NCBI GenBank assembly: GCA_027058735.1
Contig: JALURZ010000286.1
Location: 7,836-19,137 of the forward strand
Origin: Hyphomicrobiales bacterium
GTDB taxonomy: Bacteria; Pseudomonadota; Alphaproteobacteria; Rhizobiales; JALURZ01
Direction of reading: 5' to 3'
DNA length: 11,302 bases
The translations under genes and the position numbers were made by a program. The notes beneath the pieces are model-generated. The model was not told the DNA's origin. It was given only the letters and a program-made list of their open reading frames with translations, and did not search any database. Positions 1 to 7,494 of the stretch are shown here, piece by piece (position 1 is the stretch's first letter; each line of letters begins with the position of its first letter).

Positions 1-342
1 CTCGTGGGCGGCGGCAACTTGCAGCAGCAGGGTCGATTTGCCGATGCCCGGATCGCCGCCCACGAGGATGGCGCAGCCGGGCACCAGCCCGCCGCCGGTG
101 ACACGGTCGAATTCACCATTGCCGGTCTTCAGCCGGGGTGGCTCCTCGAAGTCGCCTGAAAGGGTGGTGAAGGCGATCGCGCGCCCCCTGGGCACGGCGC
201 GCGCCGGGCTTGCGCCCAGGCCGGAACCTGAAGCATCCTCGATGATCGAGTTCCATGCATTGCACGCATCGCAGCGCCCCGCCCACTTGCCGCTCACCGC
301 GCCGCAGCTCTGGCACACATAGCTGGTTTTTTGCCGCGCCAT
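1..342 (-). CDS. radA: DNA repair/recombination ATPase RadA, N-terminal part (3' end beyond window)
   Basis: The first 114 codons of RadA (Sms), a RecA-related ATPase that drives branch migration of recombination intermediates. A four-cysteine zinc finger lies at the N-terminus: Cys10, Cys13, Cys24 and Cys27 (C-X2-C-X10-C-X2-C). A linker follows, then the start of the ATPase core with the Walker A motif GGDPGIGKST at residues 95–104. The ATG at 340–342 is the natural start, because the finger begins nine residues later as is usual in the family. The rest of the ATPase, the KNRFG motif and the Lon-like domain lie beyond position 1. The gene begins 18 bp after the mlaF stop on the same strand, so it is probably the distal gene of the alr–mlaE–mlaF run. 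No clear Shine-Dalgarno sequence is visible. The family assignment rests on the finger plus Walker A and is secure. Confidence 0.96.
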   Translation of the reverse strand, partial: MARQKTSYVCQSCGAVSGKWAGRCDACNAWNSIIEDASGSGLGASPARAVPRGRAIAFTTLSGDFEEPPRLKTGNGEFDRVTGGGLVPGCAILVGGDPGIGKSTLLLQVAAAHE

Positions 343-360
343 TCGTTCGTGCTGCGGGCC

Positions 361-1137
361 TCAGGCGCGCAGAATGTCCATCTTGATGGGGCCGTCCGCG
401 CGGCCGTTTATGAACTGGTCCACATAGGGGTTGCCGCTGTCGTCGATTTCGCCGACATCGCCATACCAGATGATCTTGCCCTTGTGGATCATGGCGACCT
501 TGTCGGCGATCTTGCGCGCGCTTGCCAGATCATGGGTGATGGACACGGCCGTCGCGCCGATGCGCTGCACGCAGTCAACGATCAGATCGTTGATGACATC
601 GGCCATGATCGGATCCAGGCCGGTGGTCGGCTCGTCGAAAAAGATGACTTCCGGGTCGGTTGCGATGGCGCGCGCAAGGCCGACGCGCTTCTGCATGCCG
701 CCGGACAGTTCCGCCGGGCGCAGGCCGGCCACATCGCCGCCGAGCCCCACCTGTGCGAGTTTTTCCAGCGCAATGTCATGGGCCTCGCCGCGCGCCAGCT
801 TGCGCCCCTGGATCAGGCCGAAAGCGACATTCTCCCAGACCGTGAGACTGTCGAACAGGGCGGCGCCCTGGAACAGCATGCCGAATTTCGTGAGCATGGC
901 TTCGCGCGCCGCGGTGCCGGATTTGAGCACATCCTCGCCGTTAACGAAAATCTCGCCGGATTCCGGCGTGAGCAGGCCCAGAATGCATTTGAGCATGACC
1001 GATTTTCCGGTGCCCGACCCGCCGATGACAACCAGCGAGCGCCCGCGTTCCACATCCACCGACAGCCCGTCGAGAACGACATTCGCGCCGAATCGCTTGT
1101 GCACCTCGCTCAGTTGAATATGGATATCGGGGGCCAT
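361..1137 (-). CDS. mlaF: ABC transporter ATP-binding protein, MlaF type (lipid transport)
   Basis: A 258-residue cytoplasmic ATPase subunit of an MlaFE-type ABC transporter, the family that moves phospholipids between inner and outer membranes. All nucleotide-binding motifs are intact: Walker A GGSGTGKS (39–46), Q-loop FQ (89–90), signature LSGGMQKR (144–151), Walker B VIFFDEP (164–170), D-loop GLDP and H-loop His202. The phrase DEPTTGLDPIMAD is typical of the MlaF/Ttg2A branch rather than of nutrient importers. The gene starts 12 bp after the mlaE stop, which supports a permease–ATPase pair made from one message. No MCE protein (MlaD), MlaB or MlaC gene is visible here, so the other parts of the complex must be encoded elsewhere or differ. 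The family is certain. Phospholipid as substrate, and the direction of transport, are inferred from the family. Confidence 0.93.
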   Translation of the reverse strand: MAPDIHIQLSEVHKRFGANVVLDGLSVDVERGRSLVVIGGSGTGKSVMLKCILGLLTPESGEIFVNGEDVLKSGTAAREAMLTKFGMLFQGAALFDSLTVWENVAFGLIQGRKLARGEAHDIALEKLAQVGLGGDVAGLRPAELSGGMQKRVGLARAIATDPEVIFFDEPTTGLDPIMADVINDLIVDCVQRIGATAVSITHDLASARKIADKVAMIHKGKIIWYGDVGEIDDSGNPYVDQFINGRADGPIKMDILRA

Positions 1138-1149
1138 CGCTCGAACCCG

Positions 1150-1941
1150 TCAGGAGGTGAAAATGAGTGAGGTGAGGGTGTAGTTCGCGGCCAGGATCAG
1201 GATCGAGGCGCTGACCACGGCGTTGGTTGTCGCGCGGCCCACCCCTTGCGCGCCACCCTGGGAATGAAAGCCGTGATAGGCCCCCATGAGGGTGATCAGA
1301 AAGCCGAACACGGCTGCCTTGACGAGACCGGAAAAGACATCGCTGAATTCGATGAAGTCGACCGTGTTCTTGATATAGGCGGCGGAATTGAACCCCAGGG
1401 TCCGGGTGCCCACGATATAGCCGCCGAAAATGCCGATGATATCGGCGATGGCGACGAGAATGGGCATGCACAGGACGCCGGCGATGATGCGCGGGGCCAC
1501 CAGATACTTGAACGGGTTGGTGGACAGGGTCACCAGGGCGTCGATCTGTTCGGTCACGCGCATGGTGCCCAGTTCAGCCGCGATCGCCGCGCTGACCCGG
1601 CCCGTCACCATGAGGCCGGCAATCACCGGGCCCAGTTCGCGCGTGATCCCCAGCGCGACGATGGAGGCGACGATGCTTTCGGCATTGAACCGCGAGCCGC
1701 CGATATAAATCTGCAGGGCCAGGACGCCGCCGGTGAAAAACGCCGTCAGCCCGACAACCGGCAGCGAATTATAGCCGATGCGCATCATCTGCTCCAGCAC
1801 CAGCCGCCAGTAGTAGGGGGGCAGCGCGATATGCAAAAGCGCGTTCTTGAGAAACAGGGACAGCCTGCCGATCTCGGCAAACAGCGCCAGAACGAAGCGG
1901 CCGACCGGCGCGAGGAAGTTGTAGTCCAGCATGCGTTTCAC
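1150..1941 (-). CDS. mlaE: ABC transporter permease, MlaE family
   Basis: A 263-residue integral membrane permease of the MlaE (YrbE/Ttg2B) family, partner of the MlaF ATPase encoded just downstream. It has about five hydrophobic segments. The conserved central block lies at residues 102–136 (ELGPVIAGLMVTGRVSAAIA, then the ELGTMRVTEQIDAL stretch). A second family motif, GVGRATTNAVV, lies near residues 233–243. The start at 1939–1941 is a GTG that overlaps the alr stop by 4 bp (GTGA), the usual form of translational coupling. An in-frame ATG at codon 4 (1930–1932) is an alternative start that would shorten the protein by three residues. The role, inferred from the family, is the membrane channel of a lipid transporter that maintains outer-membrane asymmetry or delivers lipid to it. 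Confidence 0.93.
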   Translation of the reverse strand: MKRMLDYNFLAPVGRFVLALFAEIGRLSLFLKNALLHIALPPYYWRLVLEQMMRIGYNSLPVVGLTAFFTGGVLALQIYIGGSRFNAESIVASIVALGITRELGPVIAGLMVTGRVSAAIAAELGTMRVTEQIDALVTLSTNPFKYLVAPRIIAGVLCMPILVAIADIIGIFGGYIVGTRTLGFNSAAYIKNTVDFIEFSDVFSGLVKAAVFGFLITLMGAYHGFHSQGGAQGVGRATTNAVVSASILILAANYTLTSLIFTS

Positions 1942-3077
1942 CGCCCGGCGCCGCCTGTGTAGATTCGCTCAAATCGCGTGCCCAAGCTGGTTAGCACCTC
2001 ATAGGCGATCGTTCCAGCCCTCTCGGCCAGTTCGTCGATGCCGATATGCTCGCCGATCAATTCCGCCCAGTCGCCGGCGCGCACCGCGCCGGCATCGAAC
2101 CCGGTGATATCGGCGGCGATCATGTCCATCGAAACCCGCCCCGCCAGGGGTGCGCGCCCGCCCGCCAGCCAGATGTCGGCGGGCGGGGCTGCCGGCGTTC
2201 CCCCCAGCGCGCGCGAATAGCCATCCCCATAGCCCGCGGCCAGCACCGCGATGCGCGATCCGCGCGTGCTGGTGAACGTCGCACCGTAGCCCACGGTATC
2301 GCCGGGGCCAAGATCGCGGACCTGGAGAACCCGCGCCTTGAGCCGGGCGACGGGCCGCACCGGGCTGGGTGCGCCGGCGACGGGATTGCCGCCATAAAGC
2401 GCGATGCCCGGGCGCACGAGATCGAAATGAAACGCCGCGCCGCCAAAAATGCCCGCCGAGTTGGCGAGGCTTGCCGGCGCTTCGGGCAGTCTTGCCCGCA
2501 GTGATTGAAACGCGGCGAGCTGGGCGGTGTTCATCGCGTGCGCGGGCTCGTCCGCACATGCCAGATGGCTCATCACCAGAGCGACCTCGATGCCCTCAAG
2601 TTTCGCCGGGCTCGTTGCCAGGACCTCGACATCGCCCGCGCTCAGGCCCAGCCGGTTCATGCCCGTATCCACATGCAGTGCGGCCGGCGGCGCCGATCCG
2701 CTGTTTTGGCAAAACCCGCGCCACTCCGCGATTTCCTCCAGCGTGTTGAGCACCGGGCGCACGCCGGCCCTGGCAAATTGCGCCGCCGCCCCCGGCGGCA
2801 GCCCGCCGAACACGTAAAGCGCGCTGTCGCGGCAGATTTCGCGCACCTGCAGGGCCTCGCCCAGCAGGGCGGTGAAGAAAGTCCGGCACCCCGCATCATG
2901 CAGGCATTGCGCCACAGGCCCCGCGCCCAGCCCATAACCATCCGCCTTGATGACCCCGGCGCAGCGGGCCGGCGCGGCGCGGCTCTGCAGGGTGCGGTAA
3001 TTGTGCGCCAGCGCCGCCAGGTCAATGGTCAGGACGGCGCCGGCGGTGCCCGGCGGTTGTGCGGAACGGGTCATCAA
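1938..3077 (-). CDS. alr: Alanine racemase (PLP-dependent)
   Basis: A 379-residue alanine racemase that interconverts L- and D-alanine and so supplies D-alanine for peptidoglycan. It is a fold-type III PLP enzyme with an N-terminal TIM barrel and a C-terminal beta domain. The PLP-binding lysine is Lys44 in GVIKADGYGLGA. The second catalytic base is Tyr264 in TVGYGATF. Other family marks are Arg142 in GMNRLGL, the RPGIALYGG segment at 222–230 and the RVSMDM segment at 314–319. Length is normal for the family. Two consecutive ATG codons (3072–3077) begin the frame; either could be used, and the Shine-Dalgarno signal is weak. The gene lies 30 bp after the MFS transporter and overlaps mlaE by 4 bp. 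It is probably the constitutive biosynthetic racemase; no signal peptide is apparent. Confidence 0.96.
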   Translation of the reverse strand: MMTRSAQPPGTAGAVLTIDLAALAHNYRTLQSRAAPARCAGVIKADGYGLGAGPVAQCLHDAGCRTFFTALLGEALQVREICRDSALYVFGGLPPGAAAQFARAGVRPVLNTLEEIAEWRGFCQNSGSAPPAALHVDTGMNRLGLSAGDVEVLATSPAKLEGIEVALVMSHLACADEPAHAMNTAQLAAFQSLRARLPEAPASLANSAGIFGGAAFHFDLVRPGIALYGGNPVAGAPSPVRPVARLKARVLQVRDLGPGDTVGYGATFTSTRGSRIAVLAAGYGDGYSRALGGTPAAPPADIWLAGGRAPLAGRVSMDMIAADITGFDAGAVRAGDWAELIGEHIGIDELAERAGTIAYEVLTSLGTRFERIYTGGAGR

Positions 3078-3107
3078 GTCATTTTCCGGCGTGCCTGCGC
3101 GGTTGGA

Positions 3108-4337
3108 TCATCCGGTGCCTGCGAACCGTTCCACGCGCTTTTCGACAATGGGCAGGTGGACAAGGGCGGCAAACAGCCCGAGCACGACCGCCATCCACCA
3201 GACCACATTGAAATCGCCATACAGGTCAAACATGAGACCGCCCAGCCAGACGCCGATGAACGAGCCAAGCTGATGGGAGAAGAACACAACCCCGAACAGG
3301 GTTGCAAGATAGCGCGTGCCGAACATGACTGCGACAAGGCCTGAGGTGAGGGGCACGGTGGAAAGCCACATCAGCCCCATGACGGCCGCGAAAAGAAATA
3401 TGCTCGCCGGTGTCTGGGGCACGGTTATGAACACGGCAATGGCCAGCGCGCGCGCCACATAGAGCGCGCTCAGCAGATAGCGCTTGGAATGATTGGTGCC
3501 GAGAATGCCGGCCGTGTAGGCGCCGATCACGTTGAACAGGCCAATGAGCCCGATCGCCCAGGCGGCAATGGCGGGATCCATATCGAGGCTGTTGAGATAG
3601 GGCGGCAGATGGATGGTGATGAAACCCAGTTGAAAACCGCACACAAAAAACCCGGCCACCAGCAGCAGGTAGCTGTTGTGCCCGAACGCCACGCGCATGG
3701 ACCGGACGAAGGGCAGATCGTTTTCGATGGCGCCAGGCTCCCGTCCGCCGCTTCTGAGCGCCAGCGCCAGCACGGGCATGAGCGCGGCCGACACCGCCAG
3801 CAGGAACAGGGCGCTCTGCCAGCCATATCCTGAAATAAAGGCCTGCCCGAGCGGCGCGAAAACCAGTTGCCCGGCGCTGCCCGCCGCGGTGCCAAGGCCC
3901 ATCGCCCAGCTTCGCCGGCCCTCGCTGACCAGTTTGCCGAAGGCGGTGACCACGATGCCCATGGATGCGCCCGACAGCCCGAGCCCGACGAGCACGCCGG
4001 CGCTCAGGGTGAAGGCCAGCGGCGTTGTGCTGAGGGCGCTCAGTGCGATGCCGGCGACATAGAAGACGCCGCCGATGGCGATCACCCGCGCCGAGCCGAA
4101 GCGATCCGCGATGACGCCCGCGATGGGCTGGCCGAGACCCCACAGCAGGTTCTGAACGGCCAGCGCGAAGGCGAACGCCTCCCGGCTCCAGCCGTGAGCG
4201 AGCGTGATCGGATCGTTGAACAGCCCATAGGTGGAGCGCACGCCGAACGAGACCAGCGAGATCAGGCAGCCGCAAATGATGATGAAACCCGTGGTGCGCC
4301 AGAACGGCGGCGCGGCGTGGTTTGCGGAAACGCTCAT
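3108..4337 (-). CDS. Major facilitator superfamily transporter, substrate unknown
   Basis: A 409-residue inner-membrane secondary transporter with about twelve hydrophobic segments. The diagnostic MFS motif A lies between helices 2 and 3 (residues 74–84, with Gly74, Asp78, Arg79, Gly81 and Arg84). The central cytoplasmic loop falls near residues 196–218. The overall pattern, with FGVRSTYGLF at the N-terminus, GWSREAFAFA and the C-terminal GTRYLATLFG/FSHQLGSFIG phrases, recalls a common proteobacterial group distantly like the monocarboxylate and oxalate/formate porters, but I cannot name a substrate. It sits between dnaB and alr, genes usually closer together in alphaproteobacteria, so it may be a lineage-specific insertion. 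It has its own likely promoter with an operator-like inverted repeat about 45 bp upstream. Base composition is not obviously different from its neighbours. It ends 30 bp before alr and could drive it. Confidence 0.88.
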   Translation of the reverse strand: MSVSANHAAPPFWRTTGFIIICGCLISLVSFGVRSTYGLFNDPITLAHGWSREAFAFALAVQNLLWGLGQPIAGVIADRFGSARVIAIGGVFYVAGIALSALSTTPLAFTLSAGVLVGLGLSGASMGIVVTAFGKLVSEGRRSWAMGLGTAAGSAGQLVFAPLGQAFISGYGWQSALFLLAVSAALMPVLALALRSGGREPGAIENDLPFVRSMRVAFGHNSYLLLVAGFFVCGFQLGFITIHLPPYLNSLDMDPAIAAWAIGLIGLFNVIGAYTAGILGTNHSKRYLLSALYVARALAIAVFITVPQTPASIFLFAAVMGLMWLSTVPLTSGLVAVMFGTRYLATLFGVVFFSHQLGSFIGVWLGGLMFDLYGDFNVVWWMAVVLGLFAALVHLPIVEKRVERFAGTG

Positions 4338-4380
4338 CGGATCACCCGGCAGGGAACAGGTGCGTGACGCCGCACCACGG

Positions 4381-4409
4381 CAAAAGGGTGCGCATTATCG
4401 ACCCTTTTG
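4381..4409. repeat. Perfect 9-bp inverted repeat around the MFS promoter -10 (operator-like)
   Basis: CAAAAGGGT (4381–4389) and its exact reverse complement ACCCTTTTG (4401–4409) are separated by 11 bp, giving half-site centres 20 bp apart, about two helical turns. The spacer holds the predicted -10 box; one arm lies in the -35/-10 spacer and the other near the predicted start site. This geometry fits a repressor operator. A weak intrinsic terminator for dnaB is the alternative, since on the minus strand the stem ends in four T residues, but the stem is AT-rich and the T tract is part of the stem itself. Confidence 0.6.
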
Positions 4410-4423
4410 GGAGGGCTTGGCAA
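4394..4423 (-). promoter_or_regulatory. Likely sigma-70 promoter of the MFS transporter gene
   Basis: Read on the minus strand, a -35 element TTGCCA (4418–4423; 5 of 6 to TTGACA) is followed after 18 bp by a -10 element GATAAT (4394–4399; 5 of 6 to TATAAT). The predicted transcription start is near 4387, about 50 nt before the ATG at 4337. The elements are seen in the sequence; their function is inferred. Confidence 0.6.
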
Positions 4424-4457
4424 TGGAGCGGTGTCGGCCGGGGCCTCGGGCCGGGCC

Positions 4458-5966
4458 TCAGTCGTAGCGTTCGGGCAGGCGGTCTTCCGGCATATAGCTC
4501 TGGAAGCGGGTCACATCGGCCTGGAACTGCAGCCGGATCGTGCCGGTGGGTCCGTGGCGCTGCTTGCCGACGATCACTTCGGCGAGGCCGGTGATTGCGT
4601 TCATTTCCTCCTGCCATTCGAAGAATTCCGGCGTGTTCTCGCGCGGCTTGCGGCGCTCTGCGTAATATTCCTCGCGGAAGATGAACATCACCACATCGGC
4701 GTCCTGCTCGATCGATCCCGATTCGCGCAGGTCGGCGAGTTGCGGGCGTTTGTCGTCGCGCTGTTCGACCTGGCGGGAGAGTTGCGACAGCGCCAGGATC
4801 GGCACTTCCAGTTCCTTGGCCAGCGCCTTGAGTTTGGTCGTGATTTCGCTCACCTCCTGCACCCGGCCTTCGCGCGCGCGCCGGCTGGAGCCGGAGAGAA
4901 GCTGCAGATAATCGATCACGACGAGGCCGAGGCCGCGCTGGCGCTTGAGGCGGCGTGCGCGGGCCGCCAACTGGGCGACGGTGATGCCGCCGGTATGATC
5001 GATATAGAGCGGGATGCCCTGAAGCTCCTGCGACTTCTGGACCAGCCGGTGGAACATCTCTTCATCGATGCGGCCGCGCCTGATTTTTTCCGACGGGATG
5101 CCGGCCTGTTCCGAAATGATGCGCGTGGCCAGTTGCTCCGCCGACATTTCCAGCGAAAAGAAACCCACCACGCCGCCGTCGGTCACCAGGGTCGTGCCGT
5201 CGGCGGCGTGTTCCGACTTGTAGGCGCGCGCCACATGATAGGCGATATTGGTCGCCAGCGCCGTCTTGCCCATGGAGGGGCGTCCCGCCAGGACGATCAG
5301 ATCGGAGGGCTGCAGCCCGCCCACCATGGCGTCGATGTCCTTCAGCCCGCATGAAATGCCCGACAGCCCGCCGTCGCGTTCATAAGCCTTGGCGGCCATG
5401 TCGATGGCATGGGACAGGGCGGTGCCGAAATTCAGAAAACCGGATCCGTATTTGCTGGTCTCGGCCAGGTCGTACAGCGCCTGTTCGGTGCGTTCGATCT
5501 GCTGTTCGGGGGGCTCATCGACGCCCGCATCGAAGGCCTCGTTGACGAGATCCTCGCCGATGCCGATGAGCGCGCGGCGCACTGCCAGATCATATACGGT
5601 GCGGCCGTATTCCTCGGTGTTGATGACGGTGGTGGCGGCGGCGGCCAGTTTCGCCAGATAGGCCGGCCCGCCTACTTCCTCAAGCGTCGCATCGGTCTCG
5701 AAATAGCTCTTCAGCGTAACCGGGGTCACCAGCTTGCCCGCCCGCACCAGGGCGGCGCTGGCCTCGAAGATGCGCGCGTGCAGGGGTTCGAAAAAATGTT
5801 CCGGCTTCAGGAACCCCGATACCCGGTCGCACGCTTCGTTGTTGATCAGGATCGCTCCGAGCAGGGCCTGCTCGGCCTCGATATTGTGCGGCGGTGTCCT
5901 GTAGTCACCCGCCCCTCCGGCGGCATCCTCGCGGGGGTCGTTTTCGGTTCGCGCGGTGGTTTCCAT
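4458..5966 (-). CDS. dnaB: Replicative DNA helicase DnaB
   Basis: A 502-residue hexameric helicase that unwinds DNA at the replication fork, loaded at the origin and contacting primase through its N-terminal domain. The N-terminal domain begins near PHNIEAEQALLGAIL (residues 26–40). The RecA-like C-terminal domain holds Walker A GRPSMGKT (228–235), Walker B LVVIDYLQL (348–356), the SQLSRQVE segment (394–401), the DLRESGSIEQDADV segment (412–425) and the arginine-finger region VGKQRHGPTG (466–475). No intein interrupts the Walker A or other motifs. I chose the ATG at 5964–5966 because a purine-rich AAGAAG lies just upstream. The frame stays open to a GTG at 6041, which would add 25 residues unlike the family N-terminus. 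The 150 bp between cfa and this start holds no promoter I can defend. Confidence 0.95.
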   Translation of the reverse strand: METTARTENDPREDAAGGAGDYRTPPHNIEAEQALLGAILINNEACDRVSGFLKPEHFFEPLHARIFEASAALVRAGKLVTPVTLKSYFETDATLEEVGGPAYLAKLAAAATTVINTEEYGRTVYDLAVRRALIGIGEDLVNEAFDAGVDEPPEQQIERTEQALYDLAETSKYGSGFLNFGTALSHAIDMAAKAYERDGGLSGISCGLKDIDAMVGGLQPSDLIVLAGRPSMGKTALATNIAYHVARAYKSEHAADGTTLVTDGGVVGFFSLEMSAEQLATRIISEQAGIPSEKIRRGRIDEEMFHRLVQKSQELQGIPLYIDHTGGITVAQLAARARRLKRQRGLGLVVIDYLQLLSGSSRRAREGRVQEVSEITTKLKALAKELEVPILALSQLSRQVEQRDDKRPQLADLRESGSIEQDADVVMFIFREEYYAERRKPRENTPEFFEWQEEMNAITGLAEVIVGKQRHGPTGTIRLQFQADVTRFQSYMPEDRLPERYD

Positions 5967-6116
5967 GTCTTCTTGATACCGCACCCGTTGAGCGGGGGAT
6001 ACTGCGATGGCGGGTGAAAATTGCTTTTCCCCGCTATTCACAGGGGCAAAATATTCCTTGACGGATTTATCCGGTTTTCTCCGCCGTCTCCCGCGGTCCG
6101 GCGGCGCGCAGAAAGA

Positions 6117-7373
6117 TCATTCGCCGGCCCTGCGCGACACCACGCGCGGCGCGCGGGCGCGGCGAAGTTCGTCTTCGCGCTCGCGCATATAGTTGCGGGT
6201 CAGCGGCAGGGTCGCCAGTTTGCGCGTCAACTGCATCTGGAACACCATCATGTTCTGATAACGGATCGCGCCTTCCGAAGCGGCGAGGTAAAACTCCCAC
6301 ATGCGGCAGAACCGGTCGTCATAGATGGTCAGCGCCTCGTCCCTGCGCGCGGCGAAGCGCTTGCGCCAGTGGGCGATGGTCTTGGCATAGTGAAGCCGGA
6401 GGATTTCGATGTCGTTGGTGTACAGGCGGGCTTTCTCGATGACGCTCAGGACTTCGCTCATGGCCGGGATATAGCCGCCGGGAAAGATGTATTTCTTGAT
6501 CCACGGGTTGGTGTGTCCCGGACCATCGAAGCGGCCCAGTGAGTGCAGCAGGGCGACGCCGTCCTCGTCGAGCAGGGCGCGAACGCGCCTGAAGAACTGC
6601 GGATAGTAGCCGACGCCCACATGCTCGAACATGCCGACCGAGACGATGCGGTCGAACCTGTCGTCCAGGGTGCGGTAATCCTGCAACTGGAAATCCACCC
6701 GTGAGGCGAGGCCCGCCTCGCTGGCGCGCGCCCTGGAGCGCGCCAGCTGCTCCTCGCTCAGGGTGATGCCGACGACTTCCACATCCGCGCATTGCGCCAG
6801 ATACAGCGACAACCCGCCCCAGCCCGAGCCGATATCGAGAATGCGCTGCCCGTCGCGGATGTCGAGCTTCGCCGCGATATGGCGCTTCTTGGCCAGTTGG
6901 GCCTGTTCGAGCGTGTCGTCATCATGTTCGAAATAGGCACACGAATATTGCAGATCCCTGTCCAGAAACAACTCATAGAGCCGGGCATCGAGGTCGTAGT
7001 GGTGGGCCACATTGTCCTTGGCGCGGCCAAGGGGGTTGCGCTGCTGCAGCCTGCGGGTCAGCGTCCGCAGGCCGGTGAACAGGTTCGTCCATCGTGGCGG
7101 CGCGGGCAGGGCTTCCACATTGCGCATCAGCAGGGCGACCAGATCATAGACCGTGCCCTCTTCGATCTCGAAGCCACGGTTCATATAGCTCTCGCCAAGA
7201 TAGAGCGAGGGATCGATCACGAGCTTCCAGCCGAGCGAGCGGTCCTTGACGCGCATTGTGATTGCGGGGCCGGTGCCATCGCCGAAGCGGCACGCCTGCC
7301 CGTCCGGGTCAATGACGGTGAGATTGCCGCTCAGGACAACCCTGCCAAACACAAAGTCGAGTAGCCTGGACAT
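6117..7373 (-). CDS. cfa: Cyclopropane-fatty-acyl-phospholipid synthase
   Basis: A 418-residue SAM-dependent enzyme that adds a methylene group across the double bond of unsaturated acyl chains in membrane phospholipids, usually in stationary phase or under acid stress. An N-terminal lipid-binding domain (about 1–120) precedes the methyltransferase domain. Family motifs are present: HHYDL (124–128), QYSCAYF with Cys145, SAM motif I LDIGSGWGG (179–187), FEHVG with Glu250, LLHSLGR with His277, GGYIPA (299–304) and LRLHYAKT with Tyr329. These match the bicarbonate and active-site residues of the E. coli enzyme. The ATG at 7371–7373 follows a GGAGG ribosome site (7384–7388) by 10 nt. The C-terminus is Arg-rich. 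It lies between rplI and dnaB in the same direction and has a promoter of its own. With fabD and mlaEF nearby it adds to the membrane-lipid theme. Confidence 0.95.
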   Translation of the reverse strand: MSRLLDFVFGRVVLSGNLTVIDPDGQACRFGDGTGPAITMRVKDRSLGWKLVIDPSLYLGESYMNRGFEIEEGTVYDLVALLMRNVEALPAPPRWTNLFTGLRTLTRRLQQRNPLGRAKDNVAHHYDLDARLYELFLDRDLQYSCAYFEHDDDTLEQAQLAKKRHIAAKLDIRDGQRILDIGSGWGGLSLYLAQCADVEVVGITLSEEQLARSRARASEAGLASRVDFQLQDYRTLDDRFDRIVSVGMFEHVGVGYYPQFFRRVRALLDEDGVALLHSLGRFDGPGHTNPWIKKYIFPGGYIPAMSEVLSVIEKARLYTNDIEILRLHYAKTIAHWRKRFAARRDEALTIYDDRFCRMWEFYLAASEGAIRYQNMMVFQMQLTRKLATLPLTRNYMREREDELRRARAPRVVSRRAGE

Positions 7374-7465
7374 CGCTCAATCGCCTCCAGTCAGCATATC
7401 GAATCCGCCCCCAGCCGCTCTTTCGCCACCGCAGCGTACTTTGAGTTTTTACCTTGCCCCTGCCC

Positions 7466-7494
7466 ATTAAATCACCAAGCCCCGGGCGCGGCAA
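7466..7494 (-). promoter_or_regulatory. Likely promoter of cfa
   Basis: On the minus strand a -35 TTGCCG (7489–7494) is followed after exactly 17 bp by a -10 TTTAAT (7466–7471). The start would fall near 7459, giving a leader of about 85 nt before the cfa ATG. The -35 lies inside the second copy of an 11-bp tandem repeat. This would let cfa be expressed apart from the ribosomal protein genes upstream. Function is inferred. Confidence 0.5.

Noticed and set aside
331..1170. Long plus-strand open frame of 279 codons
   Set aside because: It lies opposite mlaF in GC-rich DNA where antisense frames stay open. Its translation shows no family resemblance, while the minus-strand frame has every ABC ATPase motif.
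1152..1183. AGGAGGTGAAAATG on the plus strand: a perfect Shine-Dalgarno and ATG
   Set aside because: The frame stops after six codons and is the complement of the mlaE C-terminal codons. There is no promoter or downstream plus-strand gene.
1246..1962. Plus-strand open frame of 238 codons
   Set aside because: Antisense shadow of mlaE; its composition is rich in His, Arg, Asp and Gln, as expected from reverse reading of membrane-protein codons.
6016..6029. GAAAA-TTGC-TTTTC hairpin upstream of dnaB
   Set aside because: The stem is five AT-rich base pairs with no promoter placed around it, so chance is the simplest reading.
5967..6041. 25-residue N-terminal extension of DnaB from the GTG at 6041
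   Set aside because: The extension is unlike DnaB N-termini, while the ATG at 5966 has a purine-rich site upstream and gives the usual length.
7309..7494. Small minus-strand frame of 61 codons upstream of and overlapping cfa
   Set aside because: It would begin upstream of the predicted cfa transcript start, has no ribosome site, and overlaps the cfa start in another frame.
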